Origin: Prolixibacteraceae bacterium
Lineage (GTDB): Bacteria; Bacteroidota; Bacteroidia; Bacteroidales; Prolixibacteraceae
Reading direction: 5' to 3'
Assembly: GCA_016930735.1 (NCBI GenBank)
Contig: JAFGGF010000437.1
Span: 1 to 10,136, forward strand
DNA length: 10,136 nucleotides
Position numbers and translations under genes: made by a program. Numbering within the stretch: the stretch's first letter is position 1; each line of letters starts with the position of its first letter. Shown here one piece after another: positions 1 through 8,282 of this stretch. The notes under the pieces were generated by a model. It had not been told where the DNA came from. It saw only the letters and a program-made list of their open reading frames with translations, and made no database searches.

Positions 1-100
1 AAACCAAGTATCAAATACGAAACTGTTACTGTTTCAAACCAACTTGCTCTCTTTTAATAATTTGCCTATATCGAACTCAGGTTAGTATGTGCATGTTGAA
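1..100. other. Tail after the kdp locus, no feature recognised
   Basis: These 100 bases follow the kinase stop codon in the direction of transcription. There is only a weak 5-bp inverted repeat, GAAAC-N7-GTTTC (19-35), with no T-run, so I see no convincing terminator. The operon may continue past the left edge or end at a terminator outside the window. Confidence 0.5.
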
Positions 101-1828
101 TTATGCGAAAGAATTTAGCATAACTGTGAAAGAGCTTCCTGATCCAAATTCGCTCTCAACTGTAATTTGTCCGCCCTGGGCCTCAATAAATTCTTTGCTG
201 ATAGATAATCCAAGTCCGACTCCTTCTTTTTTTGTTCCTGGAATACGAAAATAACGGTTAAAGATTTTGTCCTTGTATTGGGGGGCTATCCCTTGTCCAG
301 TGTCTTTGACCGAAATAAGCACTTTTTTATTTTGTTCTTTGATTGTTAAATGGATTGTTGAATTGTCGTAAGAATATCGAATGGCATTTGAAATCAAATT
401 GGTTAATACCCATGCTGTTTTTTCGCTGTCGACAAGGACTCTGGGTAGTTCCGGTGAACAATCTATTTCGAGAGATATCTTTTTTTGTTCGGCCTGCATT
501 TTAGTGGCCTTGATGGCGTAGTTCAAAATATCTTTCGCATTGGCAGGTATGATGCTTAATTGAATTTTACCACTTTCAACCTGTGTCATATTAAGCAATT
601 CGCCAGTAATATTTAAAAGCCGATCTGCGTCATCTTTAATACTGGTTATCAAATTTTTCTGTTCATTGTTCAACGGACCAATTTGGTTTTTTTCCAATAG
701 CTGGAGACTCATTTTTATGGATGATATTGGTGTTTTAAATTCATGAGAGACCGTTGCAATAAAATTGGTTTTGGCAAAATCGAGTTCTTTATAGGATGTT
801 ACATTCCGAAGCAAAATTACCTGGCTGATCAATTTTTTATCCTGAGTGCCTTGGGGTTCAAGGGTAATGTTTAAAATTTCCTTCTCAAAATAACTTTCTT
901 TGCCGTCAGCAAATATTTTTAATGGTTCTTTCCCTTTTTTTTGACTCGCTCCGAAAAGTTCTTGTAGCAATTCACGCATCAAATCGTTGGTAACAGCAAG
1001 CTCATCGGCGTTCTTGCCAACGAGATGCCCTTTTTCCAAACCCGTTATTTTCCGGGCTTCATCGTTAGCAAAAATGATTATCCTGTTTTCGTCCAACCCG
1101 ATTACAGGTTCATTCATCTTTTCTATCAATGCGTCCATTCTTTTTATAGCCATCATCATTCTGGCAAGATTACTATTATTGTATTCTTCCAGCTTTTCAG
1201 CCATGGAATTAAACGACTTTGCCAATTCACTAAATTCATTGTGTTTTTCAAGTTGGACCCTTTGTGAATAATTTTTTGCAGCTATTTGGCGAGTACTTTC
1301 AGTAAGTTCTCTTATTGGATTGGCAATGTTTCCAGGGAGTCTCAGCAATAAAATAAAAGAAATTATAAAACAGAAAATTGCGGTAACACCTATCCACAGA
1401 ACTGCATTCTTTGCTTTTTTTTGAGCGATAGCACTTTTTTCCTGAATAGCAGCCATGTTTAAATGCACGATACGATTCAAGTCGTTTCTTATTTCAAAGG
1501 GGGCAAGCGTATCTGATTGATTTTGGATTAACTTGATGAAATGTGCGGCAAGGCTGTCTGTAAGCTCAGTTTCTCCGATTTCAGTAATGTTGTTTTGTTG
1601 CTTCGTGAGGTTGTCTTTAAAAATATCAATTGCTTTTTCATCTGCGTGTATCTTGTCCAGCGCTTTTAACATGTCCCTTGCATATTCGAGCGTTCTGTAG
1701 TTGTCAACCAGAATGTTTTCAGTGGCTTTTGACAGGGAATTAATTTTTAAAATTCCAAGTATGCTTAAAAATATAATCAGGCTAAATAACGCCCCCAGAC
1801 CTAATATCAGTTTTGATTTGATTTTCAT
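101..1828 (-). CDS. Membrane sensor histidine kinase (HAMP-PAS-HisKA-HATPase) of the kdp locus
   Basis: This 575-residue inner-membrane kinase probably phosphorylates the regulator encoded at 8408-9751. Domains in order: membrane helix about 7-27, a mostly helical periplasmic sensor region about 28-142, membrane helix about 143-163, HAMP about 163-216, PAS about 232-345, HisKA with SHEFKTP (phospho-acceptor His362), and HATPase with N-box around Asn477-Asn481, DTGQG at 509-513, FNRYFRI at 523-529 and GVGLGLS at 536-542. All catalytic motifs are intact. It has neither the KdpD/USP domains nor the four-helix membrane bundle of E. coli KdpD, so it corresponds only to the kinase half, on a different sensory scaffold. 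Its ATG abuts the upstream stop codon (TAAATG), which suggests translational coupling and a fixed ratio with the KdpD-domain protein. It is the last gene of the run. The stimulus cannot be told from sequence; pairing with the regulator is inferred from location. Confidence 0.93.
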   Translation of the reverse strand: MKIKSKLILGLGALFSLIIFLSILGILKINSLSKATENILVDNYRTLEYARDMLKALDKIHADEKAIDIFKDNLTKQQNNITEIGETELTDSLAAHFIKLIQNQSDTLAPFEIRNDLNRIVHLNMAAIQEKSAIAQKKAKNAVLWIGVTAIFCFIISFILLLRLPGNIANPIRELTESTRQIAAKNYSQRVQLEKHNEFSELAKSFNSMAEKLEEYNNSNLARMMMAIKRMDALIEKMNEPVIGLDENRIIIFANDEARKITGLEKGHLVGKNADELAVTNDLMRELLQELFGASQKKGKEPLKIFADGKESYFEKEILNITLEPQGTQDKKLISQVILLRNVTSYKELDFAKTNFIATVSHEFKTPISSIKMSLQLLEKNQIGPLNNEQKNLITSIKDDADRLLNITGELLNMTQVESGKIQLSIIPANAKDILNYAIKATKMQAEQKKISLEIDCSPELPRVLVDSEKTAWVLTNLISNAIRYSYDNSTIHLTIKEQNKKVLISVKDTGQGIAPQYKDKIFNRYFRIPGTKKEGVGLGLSISKEFIEAQGGQITVESEFGSGSSFTVMLNSFA

Positions 1829-2950
1829 TTATGAAAGTATTATAATGTCAATTTTATTTGATGAAAGTTTTTTCATCAAGTCGTTAAAAATATTCGTTGC
1901 TAAAATCAGTTTCAATAAATTAATACGTGGCCTGCCAATACAAACTGTAGTGACTTCACGTTCAACTGCCTGTTCGATAATAGCTTTGGCTACTTTATTA
2001 CTGCTTATTTTAATAATTTCGGCACCCATTTCCGTGGCCAGTTTGAAATTGTTTATCAGGTGCCTTTGCTTGTCAAGAGCAATTTTGTCAGGACTCTCTT
2101 TGGGTGTTTGTACATACAGCACGTACCATTTACTGTTATAGAAATTAGCAAGACGAGCTGTTTTACGAATAACATTTTTGGCTGTTTGTTCATTTGTACT
2201 GATACATCCCAGAAACCGTGCATGGAACTGCGGAATACTTTTGGAAACTTCCCTTTCCACTTTCCGTTCGACCTGAGAGGCTACTTCTTTGAGCGCCAAC
2301 TGCCTTAACTGCAAAAGGTTTTCTGCTTTAAAATAATGGCTCAAGGCAGTTTCAATTTTATCTTTCGTATAAATTTTGCCATCCTTAAGCCTTGTAATGA
2401 GTTCATCGGCGGGGAAGTCAATATTCACTACTTCATCGGCCTGACTCAATACTTTATCAGGGATACGCTCCCTGGTTTCTATGCCCGTTATCGTCTTAAC
2501 TTCCTCATTTAACCCTTCAATATGCTGTATATTGATGGCACTAATCACATTAATACCTGCATCAATAATTTCAAGAATGTCCTGCCAGCGTTTTTCATTT
2601 TTACTTCCGGGGATGTTGGAATGCGCCAGTTCATCAATAATCACTACCTCAGGCCTTAAATTCAGTATTGCCTGCAAATCCAATTCTTCCAATTCCCTGC
2701 TTTTGTAAAAAATTTTCCTTTGGGGAATTATAGGCAAACCCTGAAGCAGATTTTCAACATCTTCGCGTCCGTGAGTCTCTACATACCCAAGTTTTACGTC
2801 AATCCCGTTCCGGAGTAAAATATGTGCTTCCTGCAACATACGGTAGGTTTTACCTACACCGGCACTCATGCCGATGTAGATTTTAAACTTACCTTTTCTT
2901 GATTTTTTTATCAAATCGAGAAAATGCTGGACATTTTGTTCTTTTTCCAT
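1829..2950 (-). CDS. kdpD: KdpD sensor-domain protein (KdpD + USP domains, no kinase)
   Basis: This 373-residue soluble protein matches only the cytoplasmic N-terminal part of classical KdpD, which in E. coli is about 390 residues out of nearly 900. Residues 20-230 form the KdpD domain, with Walker A GMSAGVGKT (27-35), the ETHGRED segment (58-64) and the hallmark block DELAHSNIPGS (106-116) followed by KRWQDI. Residues 244-373 look like a universal-stress-protein domain, with GCISTN, KTARLA and GRPRIN; the classical USP ATP-binding glycine pattern is not obvious. No membrane segment is present and the frame ends cleanly after the USP domain, so this is a true split and not a frameshift: the next gene is not KdpD-like in its N-terminal half. 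In other bacteria this region senses ATP, K+ status or c-di-AMP. Here it presumably acts in trans on the adjacent kinase, which is inference. An AAGGA stretch just before the ATG is one of the few Shine-Dalgarno-like sites here. Confidence 0.93.
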   Translation of the reverse strand: MEKEQNVQHFLDLIKKSRKGKFKIYIGMSAGVGKTYRMLQEAHILLRNGIDVKLGYVETHGREDVENLLQGLPIIPQRKIFYKSRELEELDLQAILNLRPEVVIIDELAHSNIPGSKNEKRWQDILEIIDAGINVISAINIQHIEGLNEEVKTITGIETRERIPDKVLSQADEVVNIDFPADELITRLKDGKIYTKDKIETALSHYFKAENLLQLRQLALKEVASQVERKVEREVSKSIPQFHARFLGCISTNEQTAKNVIRKTARLANFYNSKWYVLYVQTPKESPDKIALDKQRHLINNFKLATEMGAEIIKISSNKVAKAIIEQAVEREVTTVCIGRPRINLLKLILATNIFNDLMKKLSSNKIDIIILS

Positions 2951-3028
2951 TATCCTTAAAGAATTTAAACAAAGTTAAAATATTTGCACCCGATATAGAA
3001 TTGACAACGTGGCATATTCAAAACTTCA

Positions 3029-3730
3029 TTATAACGAGAAACCTGCAACGATATAGAACTGTTCAGCCTGTGGATTCCAGATCACCGAACCATTTAAAGG
3101 AATCGAAAGCTTATCAGTGATTTTTATTTCTTTTGAAATGCTTGCACCAATATTTACTAAGCCAAATTTATCACCTTTCCCGGGTTCTTCAATGGTTAAC
3201 CATCCATTGCCAACACCGGCAAATATGCCAATATTTTTGAAATTGTATTTCAATTCAACATAGGTGTCAGCACCTGCTGATGCTGCACCTCCGGCTTTGT
3301 TAAGTACATAATTGGCCGCCAATGACAATTTTCCAATCGTATAGACAAGATTAATCTCATATGCATGAGAACCTGTAGTTTCTGAAGAATCAGAATAACT
3401 GAGTCCGGGATAATAATAATCCGTAATGCCTAAACTCAAACCAAAATTAAAACTATAAGTTACATAAAGGTCAGCTTCGTTGTAGGTTCCTGCAAAATCC
3501 TGAGAGGCCCAGCCTCCGATTTTCAATCCTTTGTGTTGCCATGACAGTGATGGCTGAACTGATGGACCTGAAAATAAAGTACCACGCCACACATAGCCAG
3601 TATAAAAATCGATGTTAACTGAAAACGGCGAAGTTGTGTCCTTTTCCTGTGCTTTTAATTCCTGAAAAGGAATAAGAAACCCCATGAATAAGATTGTAAG
3701 TATTATCAGGTTAGAATATTTTTTTTTCAT
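3029..3730 (-). CDS. Outer-membrane beta-barrel protein, TorF-like putative porin
   Basis: The 233-residue precursor has a signal peptide: a lysine-rich start (MKKK), a hydrophobic core about 8-22, and likely cleavage after LKA near residue 27. The mature part alternates aromatic and polar residues as in amphipathic transmembrane beta strands. It has the GYVWRG motif near residues 45-50, repeated tyrosine-rich turns, and the aromatic C-terminal strand FYIVAGFSL. This fits the small TorF-like/TIGR02001-type putative porins (about 220-250 residues); the family name is from memory and no homology search was run. The gene sits three bases after the kdpC stop and 78 bases before kdpD, so it is probably transcribed with the pump genes. 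It may provide an outer-membrane path for K+ or serve in envelope adaptation to low K+ or osmotic stress. The transported solute is unknown. No known Kdp subunit corresponds to it. Confidence 0.8.
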   Translation of the reverse strand: MKKKYSNLIILTILFMGFLIPFQELKAQEKDTTSPFSVNIDFYTGYVWRGTLFSGPSVQPSLSWQHKGLKIGGWASQDFAGTYNEADLYVTYSFNFGLSLGITDYYYPGLSYSDSSETTGSHAYEINLVYTIGKLSLAANYVLNKAGGAASAGADTYVELKYNFKNIGIFAGVGNGWLTIEEPGKGDKFGLVNIGASISKEIKITDKLSIPLNGSVIWNPQAEQFYIVAGFSL

Positions 3731-3733
3731 TGT

Positions 3734-4300
3734 TTAATTATTTGAGATTTTATCCAAATCGAGATTTAACTTTAATACATTTATCCTTTCCGTACCAAAT
3801 AAACTTAACAAAGGTTTTTCGGTATTTTCTTGAATTAGCTGAAGCAGGGTGTCTTCTGAAAGCACACGAATTTCCGCAATCCTTTTAACCTGAACTTTGG
3901 CTGCTTGTACAGAAATATGTGGGTCCAGCCCGCTCCCGCTTGCAGTCACCAGGTCGGCAGGGATATCTGCTTTATTGATTCCCGGATTATGAACCAGAAA
4001 TGTATCAATGCGCGCTTGAACTTCAGCAAGATATTCTGGGTTTGATGGGCCTTTGTTACTTCCGCCCGAACCTGCTGCGTTGTAATCGACTGCCGATGGC
4101 CTAGACCAGAAATATTTATCCTGGTTAATGGATTGTCCTACATTTATATAATAGGTTTTTCCATCTTGTGTTATGGTTAATCCGTTTCCCTTGTTGGGCG
4201 CCAGTTGGGCAATCCCGAGTATAACCAGAGTGTAAATGCCCATAAAGAAAACCATGCTTACCAGGGTAAGCCTTATTGCGGGTACTATATTCTTTTTCAT
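3734..4300 (-). CDS. kdpC: K+-transporting ATPase subunit C
   Basis: KdpC is the small subunit of the KdpFABC pump. It is anchored by one N-terminal helix, with the rest in the periplasm, and in the established model it stabilises the complex and affects ATP and K+ affinity. The 188 residues match the family length (about 190). The membrane helix is about 9-31, and family motifs follow in order: FWSRPSA near 64, GGSNKGPSNP near 79, IPADLVTASGSGLDPHIS near 113-130, and GTERINVLKLNLDLD near the C-terminus. It begins 12 bases after the kdpB stop and ends three bases before the porin-like gene, so it is in one operon with both. The start is a plain ATG encoding MKKN, followed at once by the anchor. 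Nothing is truncated. Confidence 0.97.
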   Translation of the reverse strand: MKKNIVPAIRLTLVSMVFFMGIYTLVILGIAQLAPNKGNGLTITQDGKTYYINVGQSINQDKYFWSRPSAVDYNAAGSGGSNKGPSNPEYLAEVQARIDTFLVHNPGINKADIPADLVTASGSGLDPHISVQAAKVQVKRIAEIRVLSEDTLLQLIQENTEKPLLSLFGTERINVLKLNLDLDKISNN

Positions 4301-4312
4301 TTTTTTTAATTA

Positions 4313-6325
4313 TTAAATGAGTGTTGAAACCAATAAGTCAATCAATTTGATCCCGATGAAAGGAACAATAATACCACCCAGCCCATAAATAAATAAGTTC
4401 CTGCGAAGCAATGCGCTTGCCCCTATGGGTTTATATGCTACTCCTCGTAAGGCCAACGGAATCAGCAACGGGATGATGATGGCATTGAAAATAACTGCCG
4501 ACAGTATAGCACTAGCAGGACTATCCAGATGCATAATGTTTAAACCCTGCAACACCGGGATTGCTGTGATAAACAAGGCAGGGATAATGGCAAAGTATTT
4601 TGCCACATCATTTGCAATACTGAAAGTTGTAAGCGCGCCCCGTGTCATAAGCAATTGTTTACCGATTTCCACAATTTCGATCAGTTTGGTAGGGTCATTG
4701 TCCAGATCAACCATATTACCGGCTTCCTTTGCGGCTTGTGTTCCGCTGTTCATGGCTACCCCCACATCTGCCTGAGCCAATGCTGGGGCATCATTTGTAC
4801 CGTCTCCCATCATGGCAACCAAACGTCCTTCGGCTTGTTCCTTCTTGATGTATTCCATTTTATCTTCAGGTCTGGCTTCGGCAATAAAATCATCCACACC
4901 AGCTTTTTCGGCAATATATTTTGCCGTAAGTGGGTTGTCGCCTGTTACCATTACGGTTTTGATACCCATTTTGCGCAGGCGTTCAAAACGCTCCTGAATA
5001 CCTGGCTTAATGATGTCTTGCAATTCAATAACACCAATCACTTTTTCATTTTCAGAAACTACCAATGGGGTTCCACCCTTAGTAGAAATGGTTTTTACTT
5101 TTTCGTCCGTTTCATTAGGAAAGACGTTTCCTGCATTTTTGCAGAGTTCTTTGATAGCATCTGATGCCCCTTTTCGGATGCGTTTATCGTCAAAGTCGAT
5201 TCCTGAACTGCGGGTTTCGGCAGTAAATTTTATATAATGGGGATTCGTTAATTGATAAGTCATTGGATTGATACCTGCCAATTCAATAATGGATTTACCT
5301 TCGGGTGTTTCATCGCTCATTGAGCTTAAAACCACTAATTTTATAAAATGTTTCTCGTCAATTCCTTGAACCGGATAAAATTTGGTTGCCTTTCTGTTGC
5401 CAATGGTAATCGTTCCGGTTTTGTCCAAAAGCAATACATCAATATCACCTGCGGTTTCTACGGCTTTACCGCTTTTGGTAATTACATTGGCTCGCAAAGC
5501 CCTGTCCATGCCGGCAATGCCAATTGCCGAAAGCAAACCACCAATAGTTGTGGGGATAAGGCATACAAACAATGCGATGAATGCCGAAATGGTTATGGGA
5601 GTATTGGCGTAATCTGCAAAAGGTTTTAACGTAACTGTTACAATAATGAAAACCAGTGTGAACCCTGCCAGTAAAATGGTCAATGCAATTTCATTAGGTG
5701 TTTTCTGCCTGGAAGCCCCTTCAACCAGGGCAATCATTTTATCCAAAAAGCTTTCACCCGGTTGTGTAGTGACTTCTACCTTAATTTTATCGGAAAGTAC
5801 TTTTGTACCGCCTGTTACCGAACTTTTATCACCCCCGGCTTCACGAATTACGGGTGCGCTTTCACCGGTAATGGCACTTTCGTCAATGGTAGCCAATCCT
5901 TCTATGATTTCCCCATCGGTTGGGATTATATCTCCTGTTTCGCAAATAAAGATATCACCTTTTTTAAGTTGGGATGATGAAATTGTTTCACCATTTTCCA
6001 GCTTCGCAGGAGTTTCTTCCCTAGTACTTCGCAAGCTGTTTGCCTGGGCTTTCCCTCTTGCTTCGGCTATGGCTTCGGCAAAATTGGCAAATAGTAAAGT
6101 TACAAACAGGAGTAGAAATACGGTGAAGTTATAACCGAAGCTTCCCTGCGAATTGTCACCGGTTAGGGTGAATAAGGTTACTACCAACATTACAATGCTA
6201 CCAATTTCGACGGTAAACATTACAGGATTGTGAATCATTTTCCTTGGGTCGAGTTTTACAAAGGATTCCCTAAAGGCTTCCTGAACCTGATCCTTTTGAA
6301 ACAAGGATGTATTTTGTGATTTCAT
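4313..6325 (-). CDS. kdpB: K+-transporting P-type ATPase subunit B
   Basis: KdpB is the ATP-hydrolysing subunit of the Kdp pump, a type IA P-type ATPase of the inner membrane. At 670 residues it is close to the usual length (about 680). Seen in order: two membrane helices about 36-56 and 66-85; the actuator loop TGES at 153-156; a helix carrying CLIPTTIGG (255-263); phosphorylation motif DKTGT with catalytic Asp301; the FTAETRSSG nucleotide-domain block (367-375); KGAS at 385-388; TGDN at 461-464; MGDGTNDAP at 506-514; and C-terminal helices from about 565. All catalytic residues are present. Ser156 of TGES corresponds to the serine whose phosphorylation inhibits the E. coli enzyme at high K+ (Ser162 there), so that layer of control could exist here too. 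It lies 24 bases after kdpA. No Shine-Dalgarno is visible; an A/T-rich leader precedes the ATG. Confidence 0.98.
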   Translation of the reverse strand: MKSQNTSLFQKDQVQEAFRESFVKLDPRKMIHNPVMFTVEIGSIVMLVVTLFTLTGDNSQGSFGYNFTVFLLLFVTLLFANFAEAIAEARGKAQANSLRSTREETPAKLENGETISSSQLKKGDIFICETGDIIPTDGEIIEGLATIDESAITGESAPVIREAGGDKSSVTGGTKVLSDKIKVEVTTQPGESFLDKMIALVEGASRQKTPNEIALTILLAGFTLVFIIVTVTLKPFADYANTPITISAFIALFVCLIPTTIGGLLSAIGIAGMDRALRANVITKSGKAVETAGDIDVLLLDKTGTITIGNRKATKFYPVQGIDEKHFIKLVVLSSMSDETPEGKSIIELAGINPMTYQLTNPHYIKFTAETRSSGIDFDDKRIRKGASDAIKELCKNAGNVFPNETDEKVKTISTKGGTPLVVSENEKVIGVIELQDIIKPGIQERFERLRKMGIKTVMVTGDNPLTAKYIAEKAGVDDFIAEARPEDKMEYIKKEQAEGRLVAMMGDGTNDAPALAQADVGVAMNSGTQAAKEAGNMVDLDNDPTKLIEIVEIGKQLLMTRGALTTFSIANDVAKYFAIIPALFITAIPVLQGLNIMHLDSPASAILSAVIFNAIIIPLLIPLALRGVAYKPIGASALLRRNLFIYGLGGIIVPFIGIKLIDLLVSTLI

Positions 6326-6349
6326 TTCTTAATTCTAAATTTTTAATTA

Positions 6350-8050
6350 CTAATACAATGTGAAATATTCGGCCAGCTGACCAAGTGCTAAGGCAGGAAA
6401 AAATGACAGGGCAACAACAATGAACATGACTGCAAATATCATCAGACCAAAAGTGCCCGTATCCGTTTTTAAGGTTCCTGCACCTTCGGGAATGTATTTT
6501 TTAGCTGCCAGGATTCCGGCAATTGCCACAGGGCCGATAATAGGCAGGTACCTGGCAAGCAACATGACCAAACCGGTGGAAACATTCCAAAACATGGTAT
6601 TGTCACCCAGTCCTTCAAACCCGCTTCCATTGTTTGCCGAAGCCGAGCTGAACTCATAAAGCATCTCACTGAACCCATGATAACCAGGATTATTGAGCCA
6701 ACCGGCGTATTCGGCCGGATTGCCAACATACAAATAGCTGGCCAGTGCCGTACCCACAAGGATGAAAAAGGGGTGCAACAGAGCAATAATCATAGCAATT
6801 TTCACCTCCTTGGCTTCAATTTTTTTGCCCAGAAATTCAGGCGTTCGTCCCACCATTAACCCCGAAATGAAAACAGCGATTATAATGAAGATGTAAAAAT
6901 TTAAAAAGCCCACGCCAACTCCGCCGTAGAAACTATTGACCATCATACCTAAAAGGGCGGCCATTCCGGTTATCGGCATCATGCTGTCATGCATGGCATT
7001 TACCGAACCATTGCTGGTACAGGTTGTATTAACCGCCCAATACGCCGATGCTGCCGGACCAAACCTGACTTCTTTGCCCTCCATACTGCCCATGTTTTGT
7101 TGAATACCCATGTGCGCAATGGCAGGATTCCCATTCATTTCACTAAAGATTGATGGAATTACCAATAGGAGAAAACCTGTAGTCATTACCCCGAAAATTG
7201 TCCAGGCCAGTTTTTTCCTTCGAATTACAAACCCGAAGGCAAAAATCATGGCAATGGGTATTAAAAAGATACTTGCGGTTTCAACGATGTTGGTGAGGTA
7301 ATTTGGGTTTTCCATCGGATTGGTTGAATTCGGGCCATAAAATCCGCCGCCGTTTGTTCCCAATTGTTTGATGATTACGAACGCGGCAACCGGGCCTCGA
7401 CTGATTTGTTGTGTAGCTCCTTCGAGCGTGGTGGTGGTTGCCTTGCCTTTAAAGGTCATTGGAGAACCATTTAAAACCAGGATAGTGGCACCTATCATGG
7501 CAAGAGGGAATAAGATACGGGTACAACTTCTCACAAAAAAGCTGTAGAAGTTGCCTAATTTTTCGGTGGTACGTTCTTTCATCGCTACAAACACCACGGC
7601 GCCAATGGCAATACCGGTTCCAGCGCTGATAAACTGCCACAGCATCAAAATTAGTTGCCCCAGGTAAGAAAGGCTGGTTTCGCCTGAATAATGCTGAAGG
7701 TTGGTGTTGGTAACAAAACTTACCGATGTATTAAATGCAAGGTCAGCACTCATAGACGGATTTCCATCGGGGTTGAGCGGCAACCAGCTCATGTTCATTA
7801 ATGTGAACATGGAAACGAGAAACCATACAAGGTTGATAGTTAACAGTGCTACCAAATGCTGTTTCCAGTTCATTTCCTTTTCGGGATTTATACCGCTAAG
7901 TTTAAAGAACAGCTTATCAATTGGGTTGAAAATTTTGTCAAGCCAGGTATTCTGGTAAGAAAATACCTTGCCTATATATCTGCCTAGTGGTATGGCCAGA
8001 GCAACCACCAGAGCGTACATAAATATTACTCCAAGTATCTCTGTATTCAT
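6350..8050 (-). CDS. kdpA: K+-transporting ATPase subunit A, channel-like K+-selective subunit
   Basis: KdpA binds K+ and admits it through a four-fold selectivity filter, in the superfamily of K+ transporters. The 566-residue multi-pass protein is full length (family about 555-600). All four filter loops are visible: SFVTNTNLQHYSGE (111-124), TNGGGFYGPNSTNPMENPN (232-250), TSNGSVNAMHDS (345-356) and SANNGSGFEGL (471-481). The ATG at 8050 was chosen because the protein then starts MNTEILGVIFMY, like other KdpA proteins. A longer reading from a TTG at 8098 would overlap kdpF out of frame and add a non-family leader (MPIWF...). The gene starts four bases after kdpF, which suggests coupled translation. 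Cys344 sits where E. coli has alanine beside the third filter loop, a minor substitution. Confidence 0.98.
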   Translation of the reverse strand: MNTEILGVIFMYALVVALAIPLGRYIGKVFSYQNTWLDKIFNPIDKLFFKLSGINPEKEMNWKQHLVALLTINLVWFLVSMFTLMNMSWLPLNPDGNPSMSADLAFNTSVSFVTNTNLQHYSGETSLSYLGQLILMLWQFISAGTGIAIGAVVFVAMKERTTEKLGNFYSFFVRSCTRILFPLAMIGATILVLNGSPMTFKGKATTTTLEGATQQISRGPVAAFVIIKQLGTNGGGFYGPNSTNPMENPNYLTNIVETASIFLIPIAMIFAFGFVIRRKKLAWTIFGVMTTGFLLLVIPSIFSEMNGNPAIAHMGIQQNMGSMEGKEVRFGPAASAYWAVNTTCTSNGSVNAMHDSMMPITGMAALLGMMVNSFYGGVGVGFLNFYIFIIIAVFISGLMVGRTPEFLGKKIEAKEVKIAMIIALLHPFFILVGTALASYLYVGNPAEYAGWLNNPGYHGFSEMLYEFSSASANNGSGFEGLGDNTMFWNVSTGLVMLLARYLPIIGPVAIAGILAAKKYIPEGAGTLKTDTGTFGLMIFAVMFIVVALSFFPALALGQLAEYFTLY

Positions 8051-8054
8051 AGTT

Positions 8055-8132
8055 TTAAATTTTTTCAGGTTTGAGCAGTACATAAACCAAATAGGCAAAT
8101 ACTGCGATTGCGATAATGAATAGAATTGTCAT
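8055..8132 (-). CDS. kdpF: K+-transporting ATPase subunit F (small)
   Basis: A 25-residue ORF made of one hydrophobic helix followed by the signature tail YLVYVLLKPEKI, which is typical of KdpF. KdpF sits in the inner membrane next to KdpA and stabilises the KdpABC complex; in E. coli it is 29 residues and not strictly essential. The reading frame starts ATG-ACA-ATT at 8132 and stops with TAA at 8057-8055, four bases before the kdpA ATG. Position, length and tail all agree with KdpF. Confidence 0.88.
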   Translation of the reverse strand: MTILFIIAIAVFAYLVYVLLKPEKI

Positions 8133-8156
8133 AGCTTTTTTTTTCTAACGTTGTTT

Positions 8157-8240
8157 TTAAATTTTTTCAAAAAAGTCAATTGATTTAAAGAATAGAGCGA
8201 AGACCAGCACTCCGACTGCAATGAGAATAAACGTTGTCAT
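8157..8240 (-). CDS. 27-residue single-helix miniprotein upstream of kdpF
   Basis: A second tiny ORF lies 24 bases before kdpF. It starts MTTFILIAVGVLV, has one hydrophobic helix about residues 3-18, and ends KSIDFFEKI. The MT(T/I)-hydrophobic start, length and C-terminal EKI echo KdpF (which ends PEKI), but the middle lacks the YLVYVLL-KPE signature, so it is either a diverged KdpF paralogue or a distinct partner. It is the first gene after the 167-base control region and is in line with the pump genes. I recall similar miniproteins before kdpF in other Bacteroidota but cannot verify this here. No Shine-Dalgarno is visible; the leader before the ATG is A-rich. It is real if homologues conserve KSIDFFEKI. 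Confidence 0.65.
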   Translation of the reverse strand: MTTFILIAVGVLVFALFFKSIDFFEKI

Positions 8241-8282
8241 TATTTTTCGTTTTTGATTTCAATAAAGACATACCAATTCATG

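Noticed and set aside
19..35. GAAAC-N7-GTTTC as a terminator after the operon
   Set aside because: A five-base stem with two G/C pairs and no T-run is too weak to call.
1829..1831. Frameshift or broken full-length kdpD
   Set aside because: The downstream kinase has its own start, membrane sensor, HAMP and PAS domains, and lacks the KdpD membrane region, so these are two genes and not a broken one.
1701..2141. Plus-strand ORF of 146 codons
   Set aside because: It lies wholly opposite the kinase and KdpD genes, shows no domain or signal-peptide logic, and reads as an antisense shadow of well-supported genes.
4655..6134. Several plus-strand ORFs of 60-169 codons
   Set aside because: They are antisense to kdpB, whose motifs are complete across the entire region; none has recognisable features.
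6469..6786. Minus-strand ORF of 105 codons inside kdpA
   Set aside because: It is an out-of-frame shadow of kdpA, which carries its third and fourth filter loops and C-terminus here.
8051..8098. Longer kdpA start at TTG 8098
   Set aside because: It would overlap kdpF in another frame and add a 16-residue leader unlike other KdpA proteins; the ATG at 8050 gives the family-like N-terminus.
8259..8276. Sigma-54-like element before the first miniprotein
   Set aside because: On the minus strand it reads TTGG...TTGA with GG-N12-GA instead of GG-N10-GC. Spacing is two bases too long and the C of GC is missing, so it is not a credible -24/-12 promoter.
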